Of a DNA stretch of 5,039 bases, positions 1 to 5,039 are shown one piece after another (positions within the stretch are counted from its first letter, which is position 1; every line of letters starts with the position of its first letter). The stretch spans positions 1 to 5,039 of the forward strand of contig CAADSF010000205.1 of NCBI GenBank assembly GCA_900751035.1, given 5' to 3'. This DNA is from an uncultured Oscillospiraceae bacterium. Its GTDB lineage: Bacteria; Bacillota; Clostridia; Oscillospirales; Oscillospiraceae. The translations under genes and the position numbers were made by a program. The notes under the pieces are model-generated. The model did not search any database. It had not been told where the DNA came from and was given only the letters and a program-made list of their open reading frames with translations.

Positions 1-1
1 A

Positions 2-328
2 AGCCGTTGGTCCAGAATTGTGGATGAAACCGCAAATCCGATGAAATCTTATTTGAAAAATGCCTATCCGAGTCTTTCAGGTGACGGAAAGCTGTTGGTT
101 GTGGTACAGGATGGTTTGCCATCCGACTACTTCAAACGGCAGGAAAACCGGGATCAGCTTAAGGCAGTCATCGGCAGTGTGACCGGTAAGGATATGGAGA
201 TCATCATACAGAGTGCCGAGAATGGCAGAAATCCGGAAGATCTTTATCCGGATCTGACGCGGCTTGTGGATCAGACAATCGATATGGAAATTGAAGAACT
301 GGATGAAATTCCCGGAAATTTTGAATAG
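2..328 (+). CDS. dnaX: DNA polymerase III subunit gamma/tau, C-terminal fragment (5' end outside window)
   Basis: The reading frame is open from the first bases of the window to the TAG at 326-328, so this is the 3' end of a longer gene, about 108 residues. A GTG at position 20 lies inside the frame and is not a real start. The segment begins with a Trp-containing helix (SRWSRIVDET), then a beta-rich stretch (GDGKLLVVVQDGLPSDYFKR), then KDMEIIIQSAENGR, and ends in an acidic tail (IDMEIEELDE). This order matches the C-terminal region of clostridial DnaX, which in the full protein follows the AAA+ clamp-loader ATPase. DnaX loads the beta clamp and ties the clamp loader to the replisome. The ATPase domain is not visible here, so the call rests on the tail and on the downstream ybaB-recR, its classic neighbours. 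GC is 140 of 300 in the first 300 bases, well below recR and ackA. Confidence 0.85.
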   Translation, partial: SRWSRIVDETANPMKSYLKNAYPSLSGDGKLLVVVQDGLPSDYFKRQENRDQLKAVIGSVTGKDMEIIIQSAENGRNPEDLYPDLTRLVDQTIDMEIEELDEIPGNFE

Positions 329-404
329 ATGTCACCGGAACGGGGTACGAGTGAGCAGTAATAACAGCAGAGGAAGACCTGTCGGTGCTGCGCAGAAGTT
401 GTGG

Positions 405-434
405 TTGAAATTTGTGTACAGATAATAGTACAAT
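405..434 (+). promoter_or_regulatory. Candidate sigma-A promoter for ybaB-recR
   Basis: A -35-like TTGAAA (405-410) and a -10-like TACAAT (429-434) are separated by 18 bases in the AT-rich gap between dnaX and ybaB. Transcription would begin near 441, leaving a leader of about 40 bases before ybaB. Inverted repeats overlap it: TGTAC/GTACA (415-419 and 428-432), TACAATGTA (429-437) and TAACA-GTA-TGTTA (436-448). The boxes are inferred by eye. No terminator hairpin is visible between dnaX and this site, so read-through from dnaX is also possible. Confidence 0.45.
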
Positions 435-482
435 GTAACAGTATGTTATAGCAGTATATTTAAGAAAGGTTTGGTACATTAA

Positions 483-833
483 ATGGCAAAACGTGGAGGA
501 TTTCCGGGCGGCATGGGTATGCCCGGCAACATGAATAACCTGATGAAGCAGGCACAGCGCATGCAGCGTCAGATGGAAGAAGGACAGAAGGAGCTCGAGG
601 TGAAAGAGTTCTCTGCAAAATCCGGCGGCGGCGCGGTTGAGGCTGTCGTAAACGGCAAAAAGGAGCTGGTAAAGCTGACCATTTCCGAAGAAGCAGTAGA
701 TCCGGAAGATGTGGAAATGCTGCAGGATATGATCGTTGCGGCGGTCAACGAGGCCATGCGCAAGGCCGAGGCCGACCAGTCCGCGAATATGGCCAAGCTG
801 ACGGGCGGCCTGAATCTGGGCGGCCTGTTCTGA
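483..833 (+). CDS. ybaB: YbaB/EbfC family nucleoid-associated protein
   Basis: The product is 116 residues, the usual size for this family of small homodimeric DNA-binding proteins that coat the nucleoid and are almost always encoded beside recR. The sequence shows a Gly/Met-rich N-terminus (residues 1-18), the family's helix NLMKQAQRMQRQMEEGQKEL (19-38), a beta-sheet core with SGGGAVEAVVNGKKELVKLTI (47-67), the EEAVDPEDVEMLQDMIVAAVNEA segment (69-91), and a Gly/Leu-rich tail ending GGLNLGGLF. The start ATG is preceded by AGAAAGG at 463-469, a spacing of 13 bases, which is rather long; no better start is seen. The stop TGA shares its last base with the recR ATG, so the two genes are co-transcribed and probably translationally coupled. 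A biochemical role beyond DNA binding is not settled for the family. Confidence 0.95.
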   Translation: MAKRGGFPGGMGMPGNMNNLMKQAQRMQRQMEEGQKELEVKEFSAKSGGGAVEAVVNGKKELVKLTISEEAVDPEDVEMLQDMIVAAVNEAMRKAEADQSANMAKLTGGLNLGGLF

Positions 834-1432
834 TGCGTGCGTTCCCCGCCGCACTTGAGCGGCTGACCGAACAATTTGCGCGTCTGCCCGGCATCGGCAT
901 GAAGTCGGCGCAGCGGCTGGCATTCTACGTGCTGTCGCTGCCGAAGGACGAGGCGCAGAGCTTCGCACAGGCCATTCTGAACGCGAAGGACAGCGTCCGC
1001 CTCTGCCCGGTCTGTCAGAATCTGACCGATCAGGAGCTGTGCGCAATCTGCGCCGACCCTGAGCGCGACCACAGCCTGATCTGCGTCGTGGCAGAGCCAA
1101 AGGACGTGATCGCCATGGAGCGTGCGCGGGAATACCACGGCGTATACCATGTGCTGCACGGCGTCATTTCACCTCTGAGCCATGTCGGGCCGGACGATCT
1201 GCGCATCCGCGAGCTGCTGAACCGCGTAGCGGACGGCTCCGTGCGCGAGGTCATCATGGCCACGAATCCGGACACCGAGGGCGAGGCCACGGCCATGTAC
1301 CTGTCGCGCCTGTTGCGCCCGATGGGCGTAAAGGTCACGCGTCTGGCCTACGGCATCCCGGTCGGGAGTCAGCTGGAATACGCCGACGAGGTCACGCTTC
1401 TGCGCGCACTCGAAGGACGGCTGGAAATATAA
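833..1432 (+). CDS. recR: Recombination mediator protein RecR
   Basis: RecR works with RecO (and RecF) to load RecA onto SSB-coated single-stranded DNA in gap repair. The 199 residues match the standard family length. In order there are a helix-hairpin-helix (LPGIGMKSAQRLA, residues 18-30), a four-cysteine zinc finger (Cys58, Cys61, Cys70, Cys73), a Toprim domain with VVAEPKD (85-91, Glu88) and NPDTEGEATAMYL (145-157), and the C-terminal PVGSQLEYADEVTLLRALEGR (176-196). Many relatives have Gly-Gly where this protein has Gly178-Ser179, a mild change. The ATG begins in the last base of the ybaB stop (TGATG), and only a weak GGGCGG (818-823) lies upstream, so translation probably depends on ribosomes finishing ybaB. 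The gene is followed within a few bases by an intrinsic terminator, so the operon ends here. Third positions are strongly GC-rich, unlike dnaX. Confidence 0.97.
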   Translation: MRAFPAALERLTEQFARLPGIGMKSAQRLAFYVLSLPKDEAQSFAQAILNAKDSVRLCPVCQNLTDQELCAICADPERDHSLICVVAEPKDVIAMERAREYHGVYHVLHGVISPLSHVGPDDLRIRELLNRVADGSVREVIMATNPDTEGEATAMYLSRLLRPMGVKVTRLAYGIPVGSQLEYADEVTLLRALEGRLEI

Positions 1433-1436
1433 TGTC

Positions 1437-1462
1437 AAAAACCGCCCGGACGGGCGGTTTTT
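1437..1462. terminator. Bidirectional intrinsic terminator between recR and tmcAL
   Basis: The stem CCGCCC (1442-1447) pairs with GGGCGG (1452-1457) around a GGAC loop. It is flanked by five A's (1437-1441) and five T's (1458-1462), so a GC-rich hairpin is followed by a U-run in either direction. It begins 5 bases after the recR stop. On the other strand the tmcAL stop codon (1461-1463) overlaps the A/T arm, so one compact element can end both convergent transcripts. Confidence 0.92.
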
Positions 1463-2606
1463 ATTTCCGGTAAACGCGCACGGACTGTTCAGGGGAAAGC
1501 TCCGGCTGTTCGGCGAACAGGCCGTAGAGCGCCGCGCAGCGGCGCTCCAGCGCGGCATACGATGCGTCCGGCGGGGTCTGGCCTGCGTTTATAAGCGGGA
1601 GGCCGCCCGCCTGTTTTGCCTGCCGCAGAACGGCCTGCCCGGCCTTGTCAAAGGCCAGCACACGCACATACGGCGCTTCGCGCAGAAGCGTCTGCGCGTC
1701 GAGCCCCAGATACGCGCACAGCAGCAGCCGCTGGAGCCTTGTGCGCGGATAGCGCTTTGATTTTGCCGCTTCGAGGATATGCTCGTAATCCGGCTGCGTC
1801 TGCACGGCCTTCCAGACCTTCGACCACAGCCCCTCGGAGCCGTGCGCACCCTGCGCCCAGTCCGCCTGTCCCATGCCGCGCAGCCGCGCAAGCATGGCCT
1901 TTTCGCCCCACAAAAGCGCGTGGGGGACCGCGTTTTCATATGTACAGGCCGCCGGGACGTACTGCCGCCAGCTGCCGCCCGACAGAATCAGCCGCCGCAC
2001 CGCCGTTGCGGACGGGTGTTCCGCATCCGGCGTGTCTGCGTGATAATCGCCGGGACGCAGAACGGCCAGCGGGCGCAGGGGGCTGCGCTGCGTCAGAATC
2101 GCACGGCAGTATTCGAAGGCCAGAATATCGTTCGGCTTTGTCAGCAGCTGTCCGTCCTGTCCGAGCGCCTCCAGCGCCTGCTGCCGCGCGGCGGCGTAGC
2201 TGAGGCCGGTCTGGATGCGGGCGTGCAGCGCCTGCTCGAATTCTGCCGAGCAGGCGGCTTCTGCTGCGCGGAAAATCGCGTCTCCATCTCCGGATTCGCA
2301 GCCGAAGCTGAGAACCCCGCAGCCAAGACGGGACAGAATGCTGACGCCGCCTGCGGCGAAGCCCTCCGCCGAGCGAAGCGCGTATGTGACCGGCAGCTCC
2401 AGCACAAGACTGGCCCCGGCCTCCACCGCCGCCCGTGCCCGGACGCACTTGTCAAAGACCGCAGGCTCCCCGCGCTGGACATAATTTCCGCTCATCAGGC
2501 AGACGATGGCCGTCTCCGGCCCCAGCTGCCGCCGGATCAGGGTAAGCTGCCGTGCATGGCCGAGATGAAAGGGATTGTATTCACAGATCACGCCGACCGT
2601 CTGCAT
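1461..2606 (-). CDS. tmcAL: tRNA(Met) cytidine acetate ligase (TmcAL, YlbM family)
   Basis: TmcAL activates acetate with ATP to acetyl-AMP and transfers the acetyl group to the wobble cytidine C34 of elongator tRNA-Met, giving ac4C. The 381 residues show the family's nucleotidyltransferase start VGVICEYNPFHLGH (4-17, with the HxGH motif at 14-17), then SGNYVQRGEPA (39-49), ELPVTYALRSAEGFA (70-84), LSFGCESGD (99-107), KPNDILAFEY (157-166), SATAVRRLI (199-207), EGLWSKV (258-264) and KSKRYPRTRLQRLLL (282-296). The open frame extends 23 codons further upstream, but the ATG at 2606 is the start: it has GGAGG (2614-2618) 7 bases before it and puts the catalytic motif at the usual N-terminal place. 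Its promoter must lie in the 129-bp spacer shared with ackA; I see no convincing boxes on this strand. The function is inferred from the Bacillus protein. Confidence 0.93.
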   Translation of the reverse strand: MQTVGVICEYNPFHLGHARQLTLIRRQLGPETAIVCLMSGNYVQRGEPAVFDKCVRARAAVEAGASLVLELPVTYALRSAEGFAAGGVSILSRLGCGVLSFGCESGDGDAIFRAAEAACSAEFEQALHARIQTGLSYAAARQQALEALGQDGQLLTKPNDILAFEYCRAILTQRSPLRPLAVLRPGDYHADTPDAEHPSATAVRRLILSGGSWRQYVPAACTYENAVPHALLWGEKAMLARLRGMGQADWAQGAHGSEGLWSKVWKAVQTQPDYEHILEAAKSKRYPRTRLQRLLLCAYLGLDAQTLLREAPYVRVLAFDKAGQAVLRQAKQAGGLPLINAGQTPPDASYAALERRCAALYGLFAEQPELSPEQSVRVYRK

Positions 2607-2640
2607 AGAGAATCCTCCGGTAAAAAATCTTGCAAAGCCC

Positions 2641-2669
2641 TTGTTTCTGTTTGGGTTTTGTTGTATGAT
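2641..2669 (+). promoter_or_regulatory. Candidate promoter for ackA in the divergent spacer
   Basis: TTGTTT (2641-2646) and TATGAT (2664-2669), 17 bases apart, make a plausible sigma-A promoter. The start of transcription would fall near 2676, with a leader of about 60 bases. The -10 lies in an imperfect dyad at 2661-2675 (TTGT to ACAA). The whole spacer to tmcAL is only 129 bases, so the two opposite promoters must lie close together or overlap. Assigned by eye. Confidence 0.4.
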
Positions 2670-2735
2670 ACACAATAGCTATGTAATATAGTAACACGAA
2701 TGATTGAAAAATGAAATACAGGAGTGAATGGAAGT

Positions 2736-3932
2736 ATGAACATTCTGGTTATCAACGCTGGCAGCTCCAGCCTCAAGTACCAGCTCATGAACCCGGACAC
2801 CGGCGACGTCACCGCCAAGGGTCTGTGCGAGCGTATCGGTCTGGACGGCCGTCTGACGCACAAGGTTCCCGCGACCGGCAAGAAGGTGGAAAAGGACATT
2901 CCCATGCCCACCCACAAGGAAGCAATCGAGGCGGTCATGGCCATTCTGGTCGATCCGCAGGACGGCGTCATCAAGTCCGTTGACGAGATCGACGCTGTCG
3001 GCCACCGCGTCCTGCACGGCGGCGACAAGTTTGTCGAGAGCTGCATCATCGACGAGGCCTGCAAGCAGGCCATCCGCGAGTGCATCCCCCTCGGCCCGCT
3101 GCATAACCCCGCCAACCTCATGGGCATCGAGGCCTGTGAAAAGGCCATGCCGGGCAAGCCCCAGGTCGCTGTGTTCGACACCGCGTTCCATATGACCATG
3201 CCCCCGAAGGCCTACCGCTACGCCATCCCCACCAAGTATTATACCGAGGACCATCTGCGCCGCTACGGCTTCCACGGCACGTCCCACCGCTATGTGTCCA
3301 AGCGCTGCATCGAGCTGATGGGCGGCGTGGAGAACGCGCACCGCGTCATCGTCTGCCATCTGGGCAACGGCTCGTCTCTGTCCGCCGTCAAGGACGGCAA
3401 GTGCCAGGATACCTCCATGGGCCTGTCGCCTCTGGCCGGCGTCCCGATGGGCACCCGCGCGGGCGATATCGACACCTGCGTCGCGCAGTTCATCATGAAC
3501 AAGTACAATATGTCCGCCGACGACTGCCTGACCATGCTCAACAAGAAGTCCGGCGTTCTGGCCCTGTCCGACGGCGTTTCTTCCGACTTCCGTGATCTGG
3601 ATGCCGCAGCCGAAAAGGGCAACGAGGCCGCACAGCTCGCCCTTGACAAGTTTGCCTATGAGGTCCGCAAGTACATCGGCGCTTACGCTGCGGCTCTTGG
3701 CGGCGTGGACTGCATCGTCTTCACCGCAGGCGTCGGTGAAAACTCCGGCTCCATGCGTGCGTCCATCTGCGATGGTCTGGAATACCTCGGCGTCAAGCTC
3801 GACCCGGAGAAGAACAAGCTCCGCGGCGAAGAGGTTGTCATCTCTACGCCCGACTCCAGGGTCACCGTCTGGGTCATCCCGACCAACGAAGAGCTCATGA
3901 TCGCGCAGGACACCGCCGCGCTGACCAGATAA
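2736..3932 (+). CDS. ackA: Acetate kinase
   Basis: AckA interconverts acetyl phosphate plus ADP and acetate plus ATP in the cytoplasm, the substrate-level phosphorylation step of fermentation. From the ATG at 2736 the protein has 398 residues, the normal length. Active-site residues of the Methanosarcina enzyme fall in register: Asn7 (NAGSSSLKYQL), Arg91 (GHRVLHGG), Asp148 (VFDTAFHMTMP), His180 (YGFHGTSHRYVS) and Arg241 (MGTRAGDIDT). Glu384 of that enzyme corresponds to Glu385 here (IPTNEELMIAQDT). HLGNGSSLSAV (208-218) and FTAGVGENSG (329-338) are the nucleotide-binding signatures. A GTG at 2724 is in frame but overlaps the AGGAG (2720-2724), which serves the ATG 11 bases further on. Length and motifs argue against butyrate kinase; propionate kinase activity cannot be excluded from sequence. 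No pta lies alongside in this window. Confidence 0.97.
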   Translation: MNILVINAGSSSLKYQLMNPDTGDVTAKGLCERIGLDGRLTHKVPATGKKVEKDIPMPTHKEAIEAVMAILVDPQDGVIKSVDEIDAVGHRVLHGGDKFVESCIIDEACKQAIRECIPLGPLHNPANLMGIEACEKAMPGKPQVAVFDTAFHMTMPPKAYRYAIPTKYYTEDHLRRYGFHGTSHRYVSKRCIELMGGVENAHRVIVCHLGNGSSLSAVKDGKCQDTSMGLSPLAGVPMGTRAGDIDTCVAQFIMNKYNMSADDCLTMLNKKSGVLALSDGVSSDFRDLDAAAEKGNEAAQLALDKFAYEVRKYIGAYAAALGGVDCIVFTAGVGENSGSMRASICDGLEYLGVKLDPEKNKLRGEEVVISTPDSRVTVWVIPTNEELMIAQDTAALTR

Positions 3933-3949
3933 GCGTTTTCCATTTGTAT

Positions 3950-3985
3950 AAAACCGCCTTCCGGCCCGTGCCGGGAGGCGGTTTT
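3950..3985. terminator. Bidirectional intrinsic terminator between ackA and the TraX-like gene
   Basis: Two 16-base arms (3950-3965 and 3970-3985) pair throughout except for one T/G wobble, around a CCGT loop. The arms start with AAAA and end with TTTT, so a U-run follows the GC-rich stem in both directions. It lies 17 bases after the ackA stop and 3 bases beyond the stop of the convergent TraX-like gene, so it can end both transcripts. The T-run is short (four). Confidence 0.9.
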
Positions 3986-3988
3986 GCG

Positions 3989-4732
3989 TCAGCGGAAATA
4001 CTGGATCGCGCCGAGGATGGTCAGGTGCAGGGGATAGTAGAGATAGAAGAACCATTTGAGGAACTTGTTGACGCGGGCGTTTTTTCCGCGCTGGCCGTTG
4101 TAGTGTGCGAGCAGCGGCAGGGACAGCGCGACGGCCATCTGCAAAACACCGTAGAGCTTGTCGAGCGCGAAGAAATACACGACCGCGTAAATCGCCACAA
4201 AAAACAGCATCCACCGCCCCTGCGCCTTCAGATCGCCCCGGTTCGTGCCGAAGGCCAGCACGCACAGACTCGCGATGCAGCTCCAGTCGCTCGGAAAGCT
4301 GACCAGACAGATGAGAATCACCAGAAGCGTCTTCTGCAGCTGCGTAAAGCGCCCGCTGTTCGCGACACGCAGCATCACAAGCCCCCACGCAAGCGACCAC
4401 ATCACGCTCGTCTGGTTCAGAATGCTCCCAAAGTAAAACGGGATGAACGAGCGTGCATCCACAAAGTCGTTGGACGCGAAGATGTACGCAAAGTGCGAAA
4501 TGACGGCAAACAGGAACAGCCGGAAGGTGTATTTCCGGATATTCCGCGTGTGATAATAGCCCTCGGCGATAAAATAGCACATGATGGGGCAGGTCAGGCG
4601 GCCGATGATGTGCATCACGACCGGCAGCGCCCCTTTGGCATAGCCGGGAAAGAGCAGCCATGCAATATGGTCGACCGTCATGGCAAGAATCGCGAGCAGC
4701 TTCAGCTTGTTGGCGTCCAGTGTTTGTTTCAT
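3989..4732 (-). CDS. TraX family multi-pass membrane protein
   Basis: The 247-residue product is very hydrophobic, with about eight or nine predicted membrane segments (roughly 10-28, 35-55, 68-85, 108-122, 134-148, 150-162, 174-190, 193-209, 224-244). Features of the TraX family are visible: the N-terminal Lys-rich segment followed by AMTVDHIAWL (17-26), GRLTCPIMCYFIAEGYYHTRNIRKYTFRL (44-72), YNGQRGK (211-217) and the C-terminal WFFYLYYPLHL (227-237). F-plasmid TraX acetylates the pilin N-terminus, but chromosomal homologues in Firmicutes have no established job and no transfer genes are nearby, so no substrate is proposed. The frame is open for 43 more codons upstream, through a terminator hairpin. 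The ATG at 4732 is chosen because GGAG (4741-4744) sits 8 bases before it and the membrane segment follows at once. It lies downstream of the MreB-like gene on the same strand. Confidence 0.87.
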   Translation of the reverse strand: MKQTLDANKLKLLAILAMTVDHIAWLLFPGYAKGALPVVMHIIGRLTCPIMCYFIAEGYYHTRNIRKYTFRLFLFAVISHFAYIFASNDFVDARSFIPFYFGSILNQTSVMWSLAWGLVMLRVANSGRFTQLQKTLLVILICLVSFPSDWSCIASLCVLAFGTNRGDLKAQGRWMLFFVAIYAVVYFFALDKLYGVLQMAVALSLPLLAHYNGQRGKNARVNKFLKWFFYLYYPLHLTILGAIQYFR

Positions 4733-4750
4733 TTTTCGTTCTCCAATCGG

Positions 4751-4776
4751 AAAAAGCCCGGCATGCCGGGCTTTTT
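4751..4776. terminator. Perfect-palindrome intrinsic terminator after the mreB-like gene
   Basis: The 26 bases read identically on both strands: AAAAAGCCCGGCA followed by its exact complement. On the minus strand this is a GC-rich hairpin followed by five U's, 18 bases after the mreB-like stop codon. The U-run ends only 6 bases before the GGAG of the TraX-like gene. It is probably the terminator of the mreB-like transcript. Any transcript serving the TraX-like gene must read through it or start inside or just after it. Confidence 0.88.
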
Positions 4777-4794
4777 GTATATCCTGATTCCGGA

Positions 4795-5039
4795 TTATTG
4801 CTCCTTCATCAGCTTGCGGCGGGCCAGATTGATCGTGCCCTCCTGCATGGAGCTGATCCATTGCAGGCTCCGTCCGCAGCCGTTGGCCACGCAGGAATCC
4901 GCGTCGTCCGCGATGGAGCAGGCGATCTCCGTGCGCTCGGAAATGAGCTTGTCGAAGCCGTAGAGCAGACTGCCGCCGCCGGTGAGGACGATGCCGGTCT
5001 GCGCGATATCGGCCACCAGCTCCGGCGAGGAATGCTCCA
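4795..5039 (-). CDS. MreB/Mbl family rod-shape actin homologue, C-terminal fragment (5' end outside window)
   Basis: The frame is open to the window edge, so only the last 80 residues are present, ending at the TAA at 4795-4797. A GTG at 5016 is internal to the frame and is not the start. The fragment carries SPELVADIAQTGIVLTGGGSLLYGFDKLIS, which is the adenosine-binding segment of the actin fold as found in MreB, Mbl and MreBH. It is followed by SIADDADSCVANGCGRSLQ, matching the conserved C-terminal helix region (usually CVAxGxG). The short basic tail INLARRKLMKEQ follows. MreB proteins form membrane-attached ATP-dependent filaments that guide lateral wall synthesis. Which paralogue this is (MreB, Mbl or MreBH) cannot be told from this end, so no symbol is given. 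It is followed by a strong terminator. Confidence 0.9.
   Translation of the reverse strand, partial: EHSSPELVADIAQTGIVLTGGGSLLYGFDKLISERTEIACSIADDADSCVANGCGRSLQWISSMQEGTINLARRKLMKEQ

Noticed and set aside
329..482. A possible small RNA gene or attachment site in the dnaX-ybaB gap
   Set aside because: No stable long stem, no terminator and no tRNA or SRP-RNA-like sequence. Only the promoter-like boxes and short palindromes can be supported.
204..1100. A 298-codon minus-strand open frame opposite dnaX, ybaB and recR
   Set aside because: It crosses the ends of three recognised plus-strand genes and has an Arg-rich start with no family resemblance.
2631..2644. A possible CcpA cre site upstream of ackA
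   Set aside because: The outer bases (TGCAAA...TTGT) loosely fit, but the central CG of the cre consensus is replaced by GC and further positions mismatch.
2607..2675. A 23-residue N-terminal extension of TmcAL
   Set aside because: The extended start has no ribosome site and would cover the ackA promoter region. The ATG at 2606 has a well-placed GGAGG and gives the normal family N-terminus.
1779..2678. A 299-codon plus-strand open frame opposite tmcAL
   Set aside because: Shadow of tmcAL. No ribosome site with a sensible start and no recognisable motif, while the minus strand carries the complete TmcAL motif set.
2679..4661. A 660-codon open frame on the minus strand, opposite ackA and continuing through the TraX-like gene
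   Set aside because: It is the antisense of ackA, whose motifs are unmistakable. The translation is low-complexity (rich in Ala, Gly, Val, Asp, Arg, His), shows no recognisable domain and crosses a terminator. GC-rich codon use in ackA removes stops from the opposite frame.
4733..4861. A 43-residue N-terminal extension of the TraX-like protein
   Set aside because: It would translate through a perfect terminator hairpin and overlap the mreB-like gene. The ATG at 4732 has a well-placed GGAG.
3944..4963. A 339-codon plus-strand open frame opposite the TraX-like and mreB-like genes
   Set aside because: It starts inside the ackA terminator region and runs across two other genes and a second terminator. 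The translation is rich in charged residues, His and Gln, typical of the antisense of membrane-protein codons.

Overview
The window looks like ordinary chromosome from a fairly GC-rich, Gram-positive anaerobe of the class Clostridia, probably an Oscillospiraceae/Ruminococcaceae-like or related gut lineage. The grounds are the dnaX-ybaB-recR order, a clostridial DnaX tail, a Bacillus-type TmcAL, a chromosomal TraX-family membrane protein beside an MreB-type gene, strong GGAGG-type ribosome sites and many intrinsic terminators. The genus cannot be fixed from the sequence alone.

Layout, left to right. Positions 2-328 (+) are the 3' end of dnaX (DNA polymerase III tau/gamma). A 154-bp AT-rich gap follows with a plausible promoter. 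Next come ybaB (483-833) and recR (833-1432), whose stop and start overlap by one base. A hairpin at 1437-1462 serves as terminator for recR and for the convergent gene tmcAL (1461-2606, minus), which encodes the tRNA-Met cytidine acetate ligase. A 129-bp divergent spacer leads to ackA, acetate kinase (2736-3932, +). A second shared terminator (3950-3985) separates ackA from a convergent TraX-family membrane protein gene (3989-4732, minus). Upstream of that gene is a perfectly palindromic terminator (4751-4776), then the C-terminal 80 residues of an MreB-family actin homologue (4795-5039, minus), which runs off the window.

How they work together: dnaX, ybaB and recR form the widespread replication/recombination cluster. 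TmcAL uses acetate and ATP to acetylate C34 of elongator tRNA-Met. It stands back to back with acetate kinase, the enzyme that interconverts acetate and acetyl phosphate. The remaining two genes concern the cell envelope or shape.

I see no mobile element, CRISPR array, tRNA or rRNA gene, and no clearly new system. The points most worth a second look are the acetate-linked tmcAL/ackA pair with its shared promoter spacer, the terminator placed directly upstream of the TraX-like gene's ribosome site, the palindrome-rich ybaB promoter, and the abrupt rise in GC after the dnaX tail.
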